Source of the DNA: an uncultured Photobacterium sp.
Lineage (GTDB): Bacteria > Pseudomonadota > Gammaproteobacteria > Enterobacterales > Vibrionaceae
DNA: 57,721 bases
Direction of reading: 5' to 3'
NCBI RefSeq assembly: GCF_947502415.1
Contig: NZ_CANMZV010000016.1
Span: 61,687 to 119,407 of the forward strand
How positions within the stretch are numbered: position 1 is the first letter of the stretch; each line of letters begins with the position of its first letter. The notes beneath the pieces are model-generated. The model was not told where the DNA came from, searched no databases, and worked only from the letters and a program-made list of their open reading frames with translations. A program made the translations under genes and the position numbers. Shown here piece after piece: positions 25,844-34,551 of the stretch.

Positions 25844-26911
25844 ATGAAAAAAATGATCAACCAAGTTGATAACATCGTTCGGGAGCAACTTGAAGGGTTT
25901 TCCAACGCAAATCCTGATCTCATCGTTAGCCTGGATCCTTTCTATATCTCCAGGCGCAAGCCTGAAAAACCTAAAGTAGCACTGATCTCTGGCGGAGGAA
26001 GCGGCCATGAACCAATGCACAGCGGATTTGTAGGCTTTGGGATGCTTGATTCGGCATGCCCGGGAGAGATTTTCACCTCCCCTACTCCCGATCAAATGTA
26101 CGAATGCGCCAAACAGGTTGAAAGCGGAGAAGGTATTCTATTCCTTGTCAAAAACTACACCGGGGATGTAATGAACTTCGAGACCGCCGTCGAACTGCTT
26201 CACGGCGATGGCTATAAAGTTCAAGCAGCCCTGATCGACGATGACGTTGCGGTAAAAGATAGCCTCTATACTGCCGGGCGCCGTGGCGTTGCCGGTACTG
26301 TACTGGCAGAAAAAATCCTTGGTGCCGCAACTGAAGATGGTTACAGCCTTGAAGAATGCAGCAAGCTTGCAAAACGTATCACCAATCATGCGCGCTCTAT
26401 CGGTGTTGCCCTTTCTGCCTGCACTGTTCCTGCGGCAGGCATACCTGGTTTTACCCTGGCGGATAACGATGTTGAATTCGGCATCGGGATCCACGGTGAG
26501 CCCGGAATCAAACGAATGCCGTTTACTGACAGCGACAGCATGGTCAGTGAAATGATGGAGCGTCTGCTGGACAACACTAGCTATGTAAGAAACGTAAACC
26601 GTTGGGACAATGAGCAAGGTGAATGGATAGAGGAAAGTTGGACGACATCCCCTCTGATTCAGGGTGATAACGTAATTGTTCTGGTAAATAGCCTGGGCGG
26701 CACACCACTTTCTGAGCTGTACTGTGTCTACAGAAAAGTAACAGAAATTTTAGAAAAGAAAGGGCTCAGCATCGAACGTAACCTAATCGGCGCCTACTGT
26801 ACTTCACTCGATATGCAAGGTATCTCGATTTCATTACTCAATGCCGATGATGAAATGCTATCGCTATGGGATAAGCCGGTTCATACTCCAGCATTGAGAT
26901 GGGGCTGCTAA
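25844..26911 (+). CDS. dhaK: PTS-dependent dihydroxyacetone kinase, substrate-binding subunit DhaK
   Basis: A 355-residue protein, the normal length of E. coli DhaK (356). The dihydroxyacetone site is visible: SGGGSGHEPMHSGFVG near the N-terminus and GIGIHGEPGIKR, where the His forms the covalent hemiaminal with the substrate. DhaK binds dihydroxyacetone and receives phosphate from ADP bound in DhaL. No dhaL follows; a DhaM-like gene starts 100 bases downstream. AGAAAGG upstream serves as RBS. In this window DhaK therefore lacks its nucleotide-binding partner. Confidence 0.93.
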   Translation: MKKMINQVDNIVREQLEGFSNANPDLIVSLDPFYISRRKPEKPKVALISGGGSGHEPMHSGFVGFGMLDSACPGEIFTSPTPDQMYECAKQVESGEGILFLVKNYTGDVMNFETAVELLHGDGYKVQAALIDDDVAVKDSLYTAGRRGVAGTVLAEKILGAATEDGYSLEECSKLAKRITNHARSIGVALSACTVPAAGIPGFTLADNDVEFGIGIHGEPGIKRMPFTDSDSMVSEMMERLLDNTSYVRNVNRWDNEQGEWIEESWTTSPLIQGDNVIVLVNSLGGTPLSELYCVYRKVTEILEKKGLSIERNLIGAYCTSLDMQGISISLLNADDEMLSLWDKPVHTPALRWGC

Positions 26912-27011
26912 ATCAAACAGCCAATGGTGGAATCTGCATGAGACCCTTATCAAAACATAAGGCTGTAAAGAAAGTGGCGAATCTCACGCCCCTCATAACG
27001 TGAATTTGAAT

Positions 27012-27761
27012 ATGGTTAACCTAGTGCTTGTCTCACACAGCCATAAACTCGCAAAAGGTATTGTAGAGCTGATCTCACCAATGACAGCGGATAAAATAAC
27101 CGTTGCTATCGCCGCTGGCATTGACGATCCCAACAACCCCATAGGCACAAATCCCATCGCCGTTCTGGATGCTATCCAATCAGTCTACACTGACGATGGC
27201 ATATTGATTCTTGTTGATATAGGTAGTGCTATTCTAAGCGCCGAAACCGCTTTGGAATTACTCAAACCTGAACAAGCTATCAACGTCAAAACCTGTGCCG
27301 CGCCTATTGTCGAAGGAGCTATCGCCGCCAGCGTATCGGCTGCAGCCGGAATGCCATTAGAAACGGTAATTCAAGAAGCGCATGGTGCGCTGGTTGCCAA
27401 GTATCAGGCTCTGGAACAAAAGCTCCCACTAATGTCGGTACCTGAAGAAAAGAACTTTTCTGCTGTTCCAGAAAATAACGAGGTAACAAAAAACAATAAT
27501 ACCCATAATTTTACCATGACAGTAGGTAACCCTCACGGCCTTCATGCCCGCCCGGCCGCAACCATTGTCACTACACTACGCTCTTTTAATGCTGAAGTTT
27601 CACTATGTAAAGAAGGCATAAAAGTGAATGCAAAAAGTCTTTCTCGAATACTCATGCTAGGTATCAGTTATGGTGACAAACTAACATTTACCGCCATTGG
27701 TAATGATGCAGAAAAGGCCATTGAGGCATTAAAAAATCTTAGTGGAAAAAGTTTTTTGTGA
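27012..27761 (+). CDS. dhaM: DhaM-like phosphotransferase: EIIA(DhaM) fused to HPr
   Basis: A 249-residue two-domain protein. The EIIA-Man-type domain (about 1-130) has the phosphorylatable histidine His9 in VLVSHSHKLAKG and the LVDIGSA block. The C-terminal domain (about 165-249) is HPr-like with the active histidine in NPHGLHARPAA and a KSLSRILML helix. The E. coli protein has a third, EI-like domain that is absent here. ATG 27012 matches the E. coli start MVNLV; GTG at 27000 is possible. In the classical system DhaM phosphorylates DhaL-bound ADP, yet no dhaL exists in the window. Confidence 0.9.
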   Translation: MVNLVLVSHSHKLAKGIVELISPMTADKITVAIAAGIDDPNNPIGTNPIAVLDAIQSVYTDDGILILVDIGSAILSAETALELLKPEQAINVKTCAAPIVEGAIAASVSAAAGMPLETVIQEAHGALVAKYQALEQKLPLMSVPEEKNFSAVPENNEVTKNNNTHNFTMTVGNPHGLHARPAATIVTTLRSFNAEVSLCKEGIKVNAKSLSRILMLGISYGDKLTFTAIGNDAEKAIEALKNLSGKSFL

Positions 27762-28015
27762 GTAACCGAAAAATCATTAAATATTGTAAATATATCAATT
27801 CACTCACCAATAAGAACTCATTCATTAAAAGCACAGAAGTAGCAGTACAGATACTACATAATGAAAATAGCAATCACATACAAATAGTAAATGCAATTAT
27901 TTACCATTCGTAAGCGTTAAATACCAACCATTAATTCTTGATATTGAGCTTGATCCAAACACTTCACAGCACAATACTTCAAGCAATAAACATAAGCCAT
28001 AAAAGCTAGGTTGCT

Positions 28016-28429
28016 GTGATATATAAATGTGCAGTCCTGTTATTACTAATTTTAACAAGCAGCCCATCAGAGGCTTCATCAGAATTTCCTTTAACAGTAC
28101 ACCACCCCTTATACACAATCACAGCTGAACCTGCAGAAAAAACAGTCACTCTTAACAAGATCCATCAGTGGCTAATTACTATCAATGACATTAATGGCCA
28201 TCCCATCCAAGGATTACAATTTGATGTAAAAGGAGGGATGCCAAACCACCAACACGGTTTACCTACACAACCAAGATTAATCGGTGAAAATGAACCGGGT
28301 AAATACCTCATTGATGGCATGAAATTTAATATGCATGGGAAATGGCAACTTGAGCTAATAAATATTGATTCGGATTTTCCGTTTAAATATCAAATAGAGT
28401 TCGAGCTTAACCATGCCAACAGCAAATAG
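28016..28429 (+). CDS. Small secreted YtkA-like protein, partner candidate of the MauG-type peroxidase
   Basis: A 137-residue protein with GTG start, signal peptide (core about 5-16, cleavage near SEA/SSE) and one immunoglobulin-like YtkA/FixH-type domain with the signature GMPNHQHGLPTQP. The HxH and Met residues resemble a metal site. Two tryptophans (HQWLITIND and KWQLELIN) are present. Its 3' end overlaps the dihaem peroxidase gene by 17 bases, so the two are translated together. In analogous pairs (MauG, MbnH) a dihaem enzyme oxidises side chains of a small protein; such a role here is inference. Confidence 0.68.
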   Translation: MIYKCAVLLLLILTSSPSEASSEFPLTVHHPLYTITAEPAEKTVTLNKIHQWLITINDINGHPIQGLQFDVKGGMPNHQHGLPTQPRLIGENEPGKYLIDGMKFNMHGKWQLELINIDSDFPFKYQIEFELNHANSK

Positions 28430-29654
28430 AATAATCATATGTATTAGCTTAGGTGCATTTGTAATTACAAGCGGGTTAATTGCATATAGACCAAAGCCTC
28501 AAATAAACCATTGGACTGTTTCGGAGTTAGCTATTCTCCGCTCCTTGCGCCTCCCGAAAACGAGGGATATAAACGATCCGTCAAACCAGCTATTAAACAA
28601 TCCCAAGGCTGAACTTTTAGGAAAGATCCTGTTTTTCGACACTCAATTAAGCCGTTCAAAGCAAATAGCCTGCGCTACGTGCCACCAGCCAGAACACTAC
28701 TTTTCCCTACCGACAGACAGTGATATTTCGTTAGATAAACAGGTTCCGACATTACTCGGCGTTGCAAACTTCAACTGGTTTATGATGGATGGCAGTGCGG
28801 ATAGCCTTTGGGCACAAGCACTTATTCCGCTTGAAGATCATATTGAACATGGCGGAACTCGCACTCAATATGTCCAATACGTGCTCAATCATTACCCTGA
28901 GCTCTATCAGGAAATATTTGGAAACTTACCAGACCAACTAATAAATTCTGCATTACCAGCCCAGGCATCACCTATCAGCCAATATCCGAAAGAGCAACAA
29001 CAATGGCAACAGCTAGCACCGCATATCCAAAAAGCCATTAACCATGTTTATAGCAATATCGGAAAGTTGCTAGCCTCTTATCAGGCAACCTTGTGGCCGA
29101 AAGATGCCCGCTTTGACCGTTTCATAGATCAAATCACATCAACCAATAGTCCTAGTTTCTCAAATGAACAAAGCCTGTTGAACCCTGACGAAATTGCCGG
29201 ACTCAAACTCTTTATTAGCGAAAAAGGGCAATGCTTACGCTGCCATAACGGTGCGCTGTTTTCAAACGGTGACTTTCACGCCACAACCGTTCCACAACCT
29301 CATCCTAAAGCAGATAAAGGGCGGCTAGAGGGGATCAAGCAGGCGCTTATAAACCCATTTAACTGCCTTGGCGAGTATAGCGACAGCAAGCCAGAAAAAT
29401 GTAAAGAGCTCATTTTCAGCAAAAAAGACGGCAATGAACTAAAAAGTGCAACCAAAGTCCCTATCCTGAGAAATATAGCCCAAACAAACCCTTATATGCA
29501 TTCTGGGCAATTTGCCACCCTCAATGAAGTCCTTCATTACTACAACAGAGCTACCTCACCATTTGGCACTCACACTGATTTAGAGCCACTAAAACTGTTG
29601 CCGTACCAACTAAACCAACTTGAAGCCTTTCTTTTAACGCTGACAGAAGAATAG
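28413..29654 (+). CDS. MauG/cytochrome c peroxidase-family dihaem protein
   Basis: A 413-residue periplasmic protein with an N-terminal membrane or signal segment (about 5-23) and two haem-binding motifs, CATCHQPEHYF (about 88) and CLRCHNGALFSNGDFH (about 272). LGKILFFDTQLSRS and RNIAQTNPYMHSGQF are typical of the MauG/BCCP family. Members use high-valent haem to reduce peroxide or to modify a partner protein. It overlaps the small YtkA-like gene and is followed after 44 bases by the membrane protein. No obvious amicyanin or methylamine dehydrogenase genes are present, so it is not MauG itself. Confidence 0.87.
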   Translation: MPTANRIIICISLGAFVITSGLIAYRPKPQINHWTVSELAILRSLRLPKTRDINDPSNQLLNNPKAELLGKILFFDTQLSRSKQIACATCHQPEHYFSLPTDSDISLDKQVPTLLGVANFNWFMMDGSADSLWAQALIPLEDHIEHGGTRTQYVQYVLNHYPELYQEIFGNLPDQLINSALPAQASPISQYPKEQQQWQQLAPHIQKAINHVYSNIGKLLASYQATLWPKDARFDRFIDQITSTNSPSFSNEQSLLNPDEIAGLKLFISEKGQCLRCHNGALFSNGDFHATTVPQPHPKADKGRLEGIKQALINPFNCLGEYSDSKPEKCKELIFSKKDGNELKSATKVPILRNIAQTNPYMHSGQFATLNEVLHYYNRATSPFGTHTDLEPLKLLPYQLNQLEAFLLTLTEE

Positions 29655-29698
29655 AGCAAAGAACCATTGCCGAATAATAAAAACTGAGGAGAAGAACA

Positions 29699-30733
29699 AT
29701 GAGCCGAACTTATTCTATTTTTCAAAAACCGTGGCTAACTCTTACTATAAGCCTAATCGCTCTTTTCTATAGCCACACTAGCCTTGCCCATGTACGCTGG
29801 TTTATCGCTGATGGTACCAACCCGGATATTACACTTCCCTACGATACTATCTCTTTAGCGATAGCGATCGGTACCCTCACCCTTTTTATGTTCGCAACAG
29901 CCATCAGCTATATACCGATTCTTCCAAACAAATTCAAAGCAGGATTAACTCAACCTATTGTATCGGCATACCCTTGGATGTGGTACACCCTGATTCTGGT
30001 AATTAACTGTTACCTCGCCGTCAATCTTCTACTCGGAGAGTTTCTTGCGCCCAATTTATACCTTTCACCACAAGTAGCTATTTTCGGCGTACTCATTCAA
30101 ACCGCCGCTATTGTACTAATGGCTATTTCCGTTAGCCTGACAGGAGCTGCTATTGTCATTACATCACTAGGATTATTTCTGTTCTTCCCATTTTTTATTG
30201 CACTTGACTATGTCTTTGAGTTTTTATTCGTCGGCCTGGCACTAATTTTTATCGGCCCTAGCCTGAACAATAATGACAGTAAATTCTGCCTATCGCTCAG
30301 GCAACATAAAGCAGCGTGGCGCAAAATAGCTGTTCACCTTGTTCGAATCGGACTCGGACTCCAGCTCCTCGAACTGGGTATTCACAATAAATTAATGCTA
30401 CCAGGCATGGCATTGGCTTTTATTGATCAAAATGACTATTACAACTTCTTTCCTCTGCTGAATTTGGTCCAGATCAGCAACCTTCACTTTGTATTCTTTG
30501 TCGGTATCAGCGAAATCATTCTCGGATTATTGCTAATCACCAACCTAGCCAACAGAATTATTTACGGACTTTTACTGACAATTTTTATCATCACATTTGT
30601 ACTGTCCGGATTGGAAGAATTGGTCGGCCATATGCCCATTTTCACCATTCTTGTGATTTTATTTTTTGAGACGAAAACGCCAATTTTGACGAAAAAGCCT
30701 CTCCTCCGGAGCATAGAAGCCAAGAAAACCTAA
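29699..30733 (+). CDS. Polytopic membrane protein with DoxX-like C-terminal half
   Basis: A 344-residue inner-membrane protein with eight or more hydrophobic helices. A signal-like first helix ends in LAHVRWFIADG, so a short His/Trp-containing segment faces the periplasm. The C-terminal half (about 215-330) with VRIGLGLQLLELGIHNKLMLPG and VGISEIILGLLLITN looks like a DoxX-type four-helix unit. It lies between the MauG-like gene and the molybdoenzyme gene with a good RBS (GAGGAGAA). It is not an NrfD- or DmsC-type anchor by its motifs, although it could act as the quinone-side subunit; that is speculation. Confidence 0.6.
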   Translation: MSRTYSIFQKPWLTLTISLIALFYSHTSLAHVRWFIADGTNPDITLPYDTISLAIAIGTLTLFMFATAISYIPILPNKFKAGLTQPIVSAYPWMWYTLILVINCYLAVNLLLGEFLAPNLYLSPQVAIFGVLIQTAAIVLMAISVSLTGAAIVITSLGLFLFFPFFIALDYVFEFLFVGLALIFIGPSLNNNDSKFCLSLRQHKAAWRKIAVHLVRIGLGLQLLELGIHNKLMLPGMALAFIDQNDYYNFFPLLNLVQISNLHFVFFVGISEIILGLLLITNLANRIIYGLLLTIFIITFVLSGLEELVGHMPIFTILVILFFETKTPILTKKPLLRSIEAKKT

Positions 30734-30812
30734 GGTCTGAACTATGGCCCAATGATAAACGCACCTCTGTAACTTCAGCAGAGCGACTATAGTTTTATGG
30801 CAGGAGGGCAAT

Positions 30813-33398
30813 ATGGATCATGACAGACGCGATTTTATGAAAGGACTGGCGGCCGCAGGCCTCTCAGTTCCCATTATCAGTAGCTTAAATGTAAGTGCAG
30901 CAAAGGCACCTTCAGGAAAAATTGGCTGGAGTCCGACAGCCACGGATAGCATAAAATCCACCTGCGTTCATTGCGTCAATTTTTGTGGTATCGATATACA
31001 AAGAACCGGTGGAGTCATCCGTGCTATATACCCAGACAATGCACGTAAAGAGTATTACAACCACGGTATATGCCCGAAAGGTGCTTCTGGATTATTTAAT
31101 ACCTACAATCCTTACCGGTTAAAAAAACCGCTAAAACGGACAAATAAGAAAAAGGGCCTGAATGTTGATCCTGGCTGGGTTGAAATAAGCTGGGAAGAAG
31201 CCTTTAGTACCATTGCCAAAAAGATGGACAAAATTCACCGAGATAACCCGGCAAAACTCATTTGGCAACATGGTCATGGTAAGTACCTGATTGGTGACAA
31301 ATTCCCGAAAGCCTTTGCAAAGGCATTTGGTACGCCCAACCTAGTTCACAGAACAACAACCTGTGAAGCAGCACGACATGTTGCTGATGAGTTGACATGG
31401 GGTTACCACGGCTTTTTACCGGATTTGAAGGAAACACGCTTATTTATTAATTTCGGAGCCAACTATTTTGAAGCCGAGCAATTTTCCCGCTGGCTCGACC
31501 ATGCCTCATTAGATGCCCAAGAAAATGGGATGTACAGTGTGGTTATAGAACCCCGACTCTCGGTATGTGCATCCAAAGCAGACAAATGGATACCGGTTCG
31601 ACCTGGAAAAGACATTATCTTGATACTGGGCATAGCCAGGGAACTCATCACCAATCAATTTATCGACGAAGCGTTTTTAATCCAGTACACCAATGCCCCC
31701 ATTCTGCTTGACGAGCAAGGTAACGCCATCAAAAACCCAAACGGGGACTATCTCGTCTGGGACACTGCCAGCCAATCAGCCCAACCATTCACCGATAAAG
31801 TCAAACCTGCACTGCGTGGGCGGTTTAAACACGAAGGTCGTCAGCTTATAACGGCCTTCGAAACATTTGCTGATAGTGTTTCTGACATTACGCCACAATA
31901 TGTTGAAAAGATCGCAGATATTCCTGCAAAACAAGTACAAGAATTGTCGCGGTTAATTGGTGAAAAGGCCATGATAGGCGCAACTGTTATTGTGAACGGG
32001 CAACGAAAACGCTACCGGCCTGTGGCCCTGCATACATTCCGCGGTTTATCAGCCAAACAGTATGGCGTACAAAATTGGCGCGCCGCACTAATTATTCAAA
32101 TGTTAATAGGGAGTATTGATGCTGTCGGTGGCACTCAGTTACACAGTGCTTATAAACAACCGAAGTACTTCAAGGCATCTAAAGCTGAATACCCCCCCAA
32201 AAGGATCGATTTACAGGAAAGTGTCTTCTTTCCACATGCAACTCATAATGTAGCTCAGCAAGTCGCTTTATCGATCTTAGCCCCCGAGAGTTACGGGCTG
32301 TCTTATTTACCGGAGATGCAAATTTTTTATGCTACCAACCGGCCTTTCTCAACTTCAGACACCAAACCTCAATTTGAATCGCTCACCAAAACTTTCAATG
32401 TTTGCATTGATATTGTCATGAGTGAAACGGCATGTATGTCTGACATTGTTTTACCCGACCTGACCTATCTTGAGTCGTGGCATTTTTCCCCTACCCGCTA
32501 TACACCTTACGCCAAACATAGTGCCATCAGACAACCAGCAACCAATGCGTATAATCTTGCACATGATGGTTACAGCATCCTCTGGGAGTTAGCGCGACGC
32601 CTCGGTATTCTCGACGACTACATCGATCAGATTAATGCTCAATGGGGATTAAAAAAACACCCCTTCCAGAAGGGAAAAGATTACAGCGCAAAAGATGCCG
32701 TCGAATTAATTTGGAAAGAAAAAACCAAAGGTAAACCATTTCAATTGGCAATGAAAAATGGATTTGTGGGTAAACACCTCACCCCTTCAGATACCTATCT
32801 CGGAGGGATAGAAAAAGCCTTTAGCGGCCCTGGTAAACCCAAAATGAAGTTTTACGCAGACCAATTAGTCGATAGCCTGGCTCAGGTACGACAGCAAGTC
32901 GCGAAGCATAATATAAAGTCCATTGACCTTGAAGAATATGCGCTGAGCCTGTCTCCTATCCCACTAAAAGAGCATGGTTTTCCAACTCCGCACCGTGAAG
33001 CAAAAGACTACCCCTTTTATTTAATCACCTTTAAATACATGTTCAGAAATCAATCTGGCAATACATCAACCAACCCCATTCTTAATGCGCTGGGGCCAGA
33101 TACCCAAGAAAACGGTGTTGTTATAAATGCCAATATAGCGGCAAAGAAAGGAATTCGGGAAGGCGATATCGTAGTCATCGAAACGCGTGTTGGCAAAGTT
33201 AAGGGAAAGGCATTGCTAACGCAGGGAATACGACCAGACACTGTCGGCGTTTCTTATCATTTTGGCCAGCAAAGTCAGGGATTACCTGAATATGCGAAAA
33301 AGGGAGTGTTCATAAATCAAGTGCTGGAACTTCACCCTGATGTGGTATCAGGAATGAATAGTTTTAATGATACCAAATGTAAATTGTACAAAGCTTGA
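30813..33398 (+). CDS. Tat-exported molybdopterin oxidoreductase, catalytic subunit (DMSO reductase family)
   Basis: An 861-residue Mo-bis-PGD enzyme. The Tat signal is DRRDFMKGLAAAGLSVP. A [4Fe-4S] motif follows as Cys51-X2-Cys54-X3-Cys58-X28-Cys87, then GICPKGASG. The likely Mo ligand is the Cys in HRTTTCEAARHVADEL, which places it with cysteine-ligated members (polysulfide, thiosulfate, arsenate, tetrathionate-type) rather than with serine- or Asp-ligated ones. The MGD-binding C-terminal domain (about 730-861) includes GDIVVIETRVGKVKGKA. With the ferredoxin, dihaem cytochrome and chaperone genes it forms one operon. The electron acceptor or donor cannot be assigned. Confidence 0.85.
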   Translation: MDHDRRDFMKGLAAAGLSVPIISSLNVSAAKAPSGKIGWSPTATDSIKSTCVHCVNFCGIDIQRTGGVIRAIYPDNARKEYYNHGICPKGASGLFNTYNPYRLKKPLKRTNKKKGLNVDPGWVEISWEEAFSTIAKKMDKIHRDNPAKLIWQHGHGKYLIGDKFPKAFAKAFGTPNLVHRTTTCEAARHVADELTWGYHGFLPDLKETRLFINFGANYFEAEQFSRWLDHASLDAQENGMYSVVIEPRLSVCASKADKWIPVRPGKDIILILGIARELITNQFIDEAFLIQYTNAPILLDEQGNAIKNPNGDYLVWDTASQSAQPFTDKVKPALRGRFKHEGRQLITAFETFADSVSDITPQYVEKIADIPAKQVQELSRLIGEKAMIGATVIVNGQRKRYRPVALHTFRGLSAKQYGVQNWRAALIIQMLIGSIDAVGGTQLHSAYKQPKYFKASKAEYPPKRIDLQESVFFPHATHNVAQQVALSILAPESYGLSYLPEMQIFYATNRPFSTSDTKPQFESLTKTFNVCIDIVMSETACMSDIVLPDLTYLESWHFSPTRYTPYAKHSAIRQPATNAYNLAHDGYSILWELARRLGILDDYIDQINAQWGLKKHPFQKGKDYSAKDAVELIWKEKTKGKPFQLAMKNGFVGKHLTPSDTYLGGIEKAFSGPGKPKMKFYADQLVDSLAQVRQQVAKHNIKSIDLEEYALSLSPIPLKEHGFPTPHREAKDYPFYLITFKYMFRNQSGNTSTNPILNALGPDTQENGVVINANIAAKKGIREGDIVVIETRVGKVKGKALLTQGIRPDTVGVSYHFGQQSQGLPEYAKKGVFINQVLELHPDVVSGMNSFNDTKCKLYKA

Positions 33399-33409
33399 AG
33401 GATAAAATC

Positions 33410-34099
33410 ATGACTCAGTTTGTACGTGTTATTGATTTGGATCGGTGTATTGGATGTCGAGCCTGTTCTGCGGCATGCAGTGTCGAAAACCAATGTGCTC
33501 CTGAAACGCCCTGGCAAGTGGTCCACAATTACGAAATAGGAAAATACCCAAATGTTCGCGAAAAATTTGTACCAATGGGATGTATGCATTGTGAAAATGC
33601 ACCATGTGAAAAAGTTTGTCATGAAATAGATGTACATGCGATCACAACAAATGAATACGGCATCGTACTATTTGATTATGATAAATGTATTAGTTGTGGA
33701 TATTGCGAATCAGTATGCCCTTATGGCGTCCCCCAATTCCAGAAAAAACGCGAAACACTATACGAAAATGAAGACCCGACACCTTACGAAGCGTTACCGG
33801 TAGAAAGCAAACATCCACTTCAGCGGAAGAAACAAGGTGTCGCACAAAAATGTACATCTTGTTGGCATAAAATAGAAAAAGCCATTGCCGATGATCATAT
33901 TGAGCAAGTAGGCATTGAGCCTCAATACACACCAACATGTGATTTAGTCTGTCCTGTCGATGCGCGTGTATTTGGTAATGTCGATGATTCCAACAGTAAA
34001 GTGGCCCAATGGATTGGTGAGAAAAAAGCGGAACAAATGAAAAAAGAGTATGGCACATTGCCGCGAGTATTTTATATATCAAGCGGAGGAAGTGACTAA
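33410..34099 (+). CDS. Four-cluster ferredoxin-type subunit of the molybdoenzyme
   Basis: A 229-residue DmsB/PsrB/ArrB-type protein. Cysteine groups are CIGCRACSAAC (about 13-23), CMHCENAPCEKVC (about 64-76), CISCGYCESVC (about 95-105) and CTSCW plus CDLVCPVDARVFG (about 150-190), the standard pattern for four [4Fe-4S] clusters. It relays electrons to or from the Mo site in the periplasm after co-export. ATG 33410 is preferred over TTG 33395 because GAAGG lies 8 bases before it and cysteine-rich DRC starts soon after. It shares one base with the next gene (TAATG). Confidence 0.92.
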   Translation: MTQFVRVIDLDRCIGCRACSAACSVENQCAPETPWQVVHNYEIGKYPNVREKFVPMGCMHCENAPCEKVCHEIDVHAITTNEYGIVLFDYDKCISCGYCESVCPYGVPQFQKKRETLYENEDPTPYEALPVESKHPLQRKKQGVAQKCTSCWHKIEKAIADDHIEQVGIEPQYTPTCDLVCPVDARVFGNVDDSNSKVAQWIGEKKAEQMKKEYGTLPRVFYISSGGSD

Positions 34100-34551
34100 T
34101 GTCTATTCAGTCGCTGTCGCATAAAAAAGTAAAAAGGACAATCATAAAAATACTAGTTTTATTCATTTCCTCTTTTTTTATTTATTACTTACTAACATCT
34201 TCTGTTAGAGCTCAAGACGATACAGAAAAAAGCGCTGAAGCTATCAAATATTCCAGATTAGGTGATAGCATCAGGAAAAACAGAATCAATGTTGGCGACA
34301 TATATTCAGTATCAGCTAGAGATGGACGATTTCATATTATTCATGTCGATAAATTGTTTATGGATTGCAGGAATTGCCATTCGCCCTATGAATATAAGCC
34401 AGATTATTTAATCGTTTCAAAATACAACACATTACCACCCAAACATAAAGGGCACATTGAAAAATCTGTTTGTATGGGATGTCACCAACCAGGTGGGATG
34501 GGAACTGCCTGGTATAGTGGCAGCACAAAAAAAGATACTGATGATGATTAA
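34099..34551 (+). CDS. Membrane-anchored dihaem cytochrome c of the molybdoenzyme operon
   Basis: A 150-residue protein with one uncleaved-looking membrane helix (about 17-35) and two haem-binding motifs, CRNCH (about 92-96) and CMGCH (about 125-129). It overlaps the ferredoxin gene by one base and the chaperone gene by about 11 bases. It is the only visible candidate to link the Mo/FeS complex with the respiratory chain, replacing the NrfD-type quinol oxidase subunit of related enzymes. It differs from NapB in the sequence around the haem motifs. Redox partner is unknown. Confidence 0.82.
   Translation: MSIQSLSHKKVKRTIIKILVLFISSFFIYYLLTSSVRAQDDTEKSAEAIKYSRLGDSIRKNRINVGDIYSVSARDGRFHIIHVDKLFMDCRNCHSPYEYKPDYLIVSKYNTLPPKHKGHIEKSVCMGCHQPGGMGTAWYSGSTKKDTDDD

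Noticed and set aside
26912..27011. A short frame between dhaK and dhaM as a DhaL remnant.
   Set aside because: The 20-odd codon frame shows no DhaL motif.
34457..34540. N-terminal extension of the TorD-like protein.
   Set aside because: It would overlap almost the whole haem-binding end of the cytochrome gene in another frame and does not resemble TorD.
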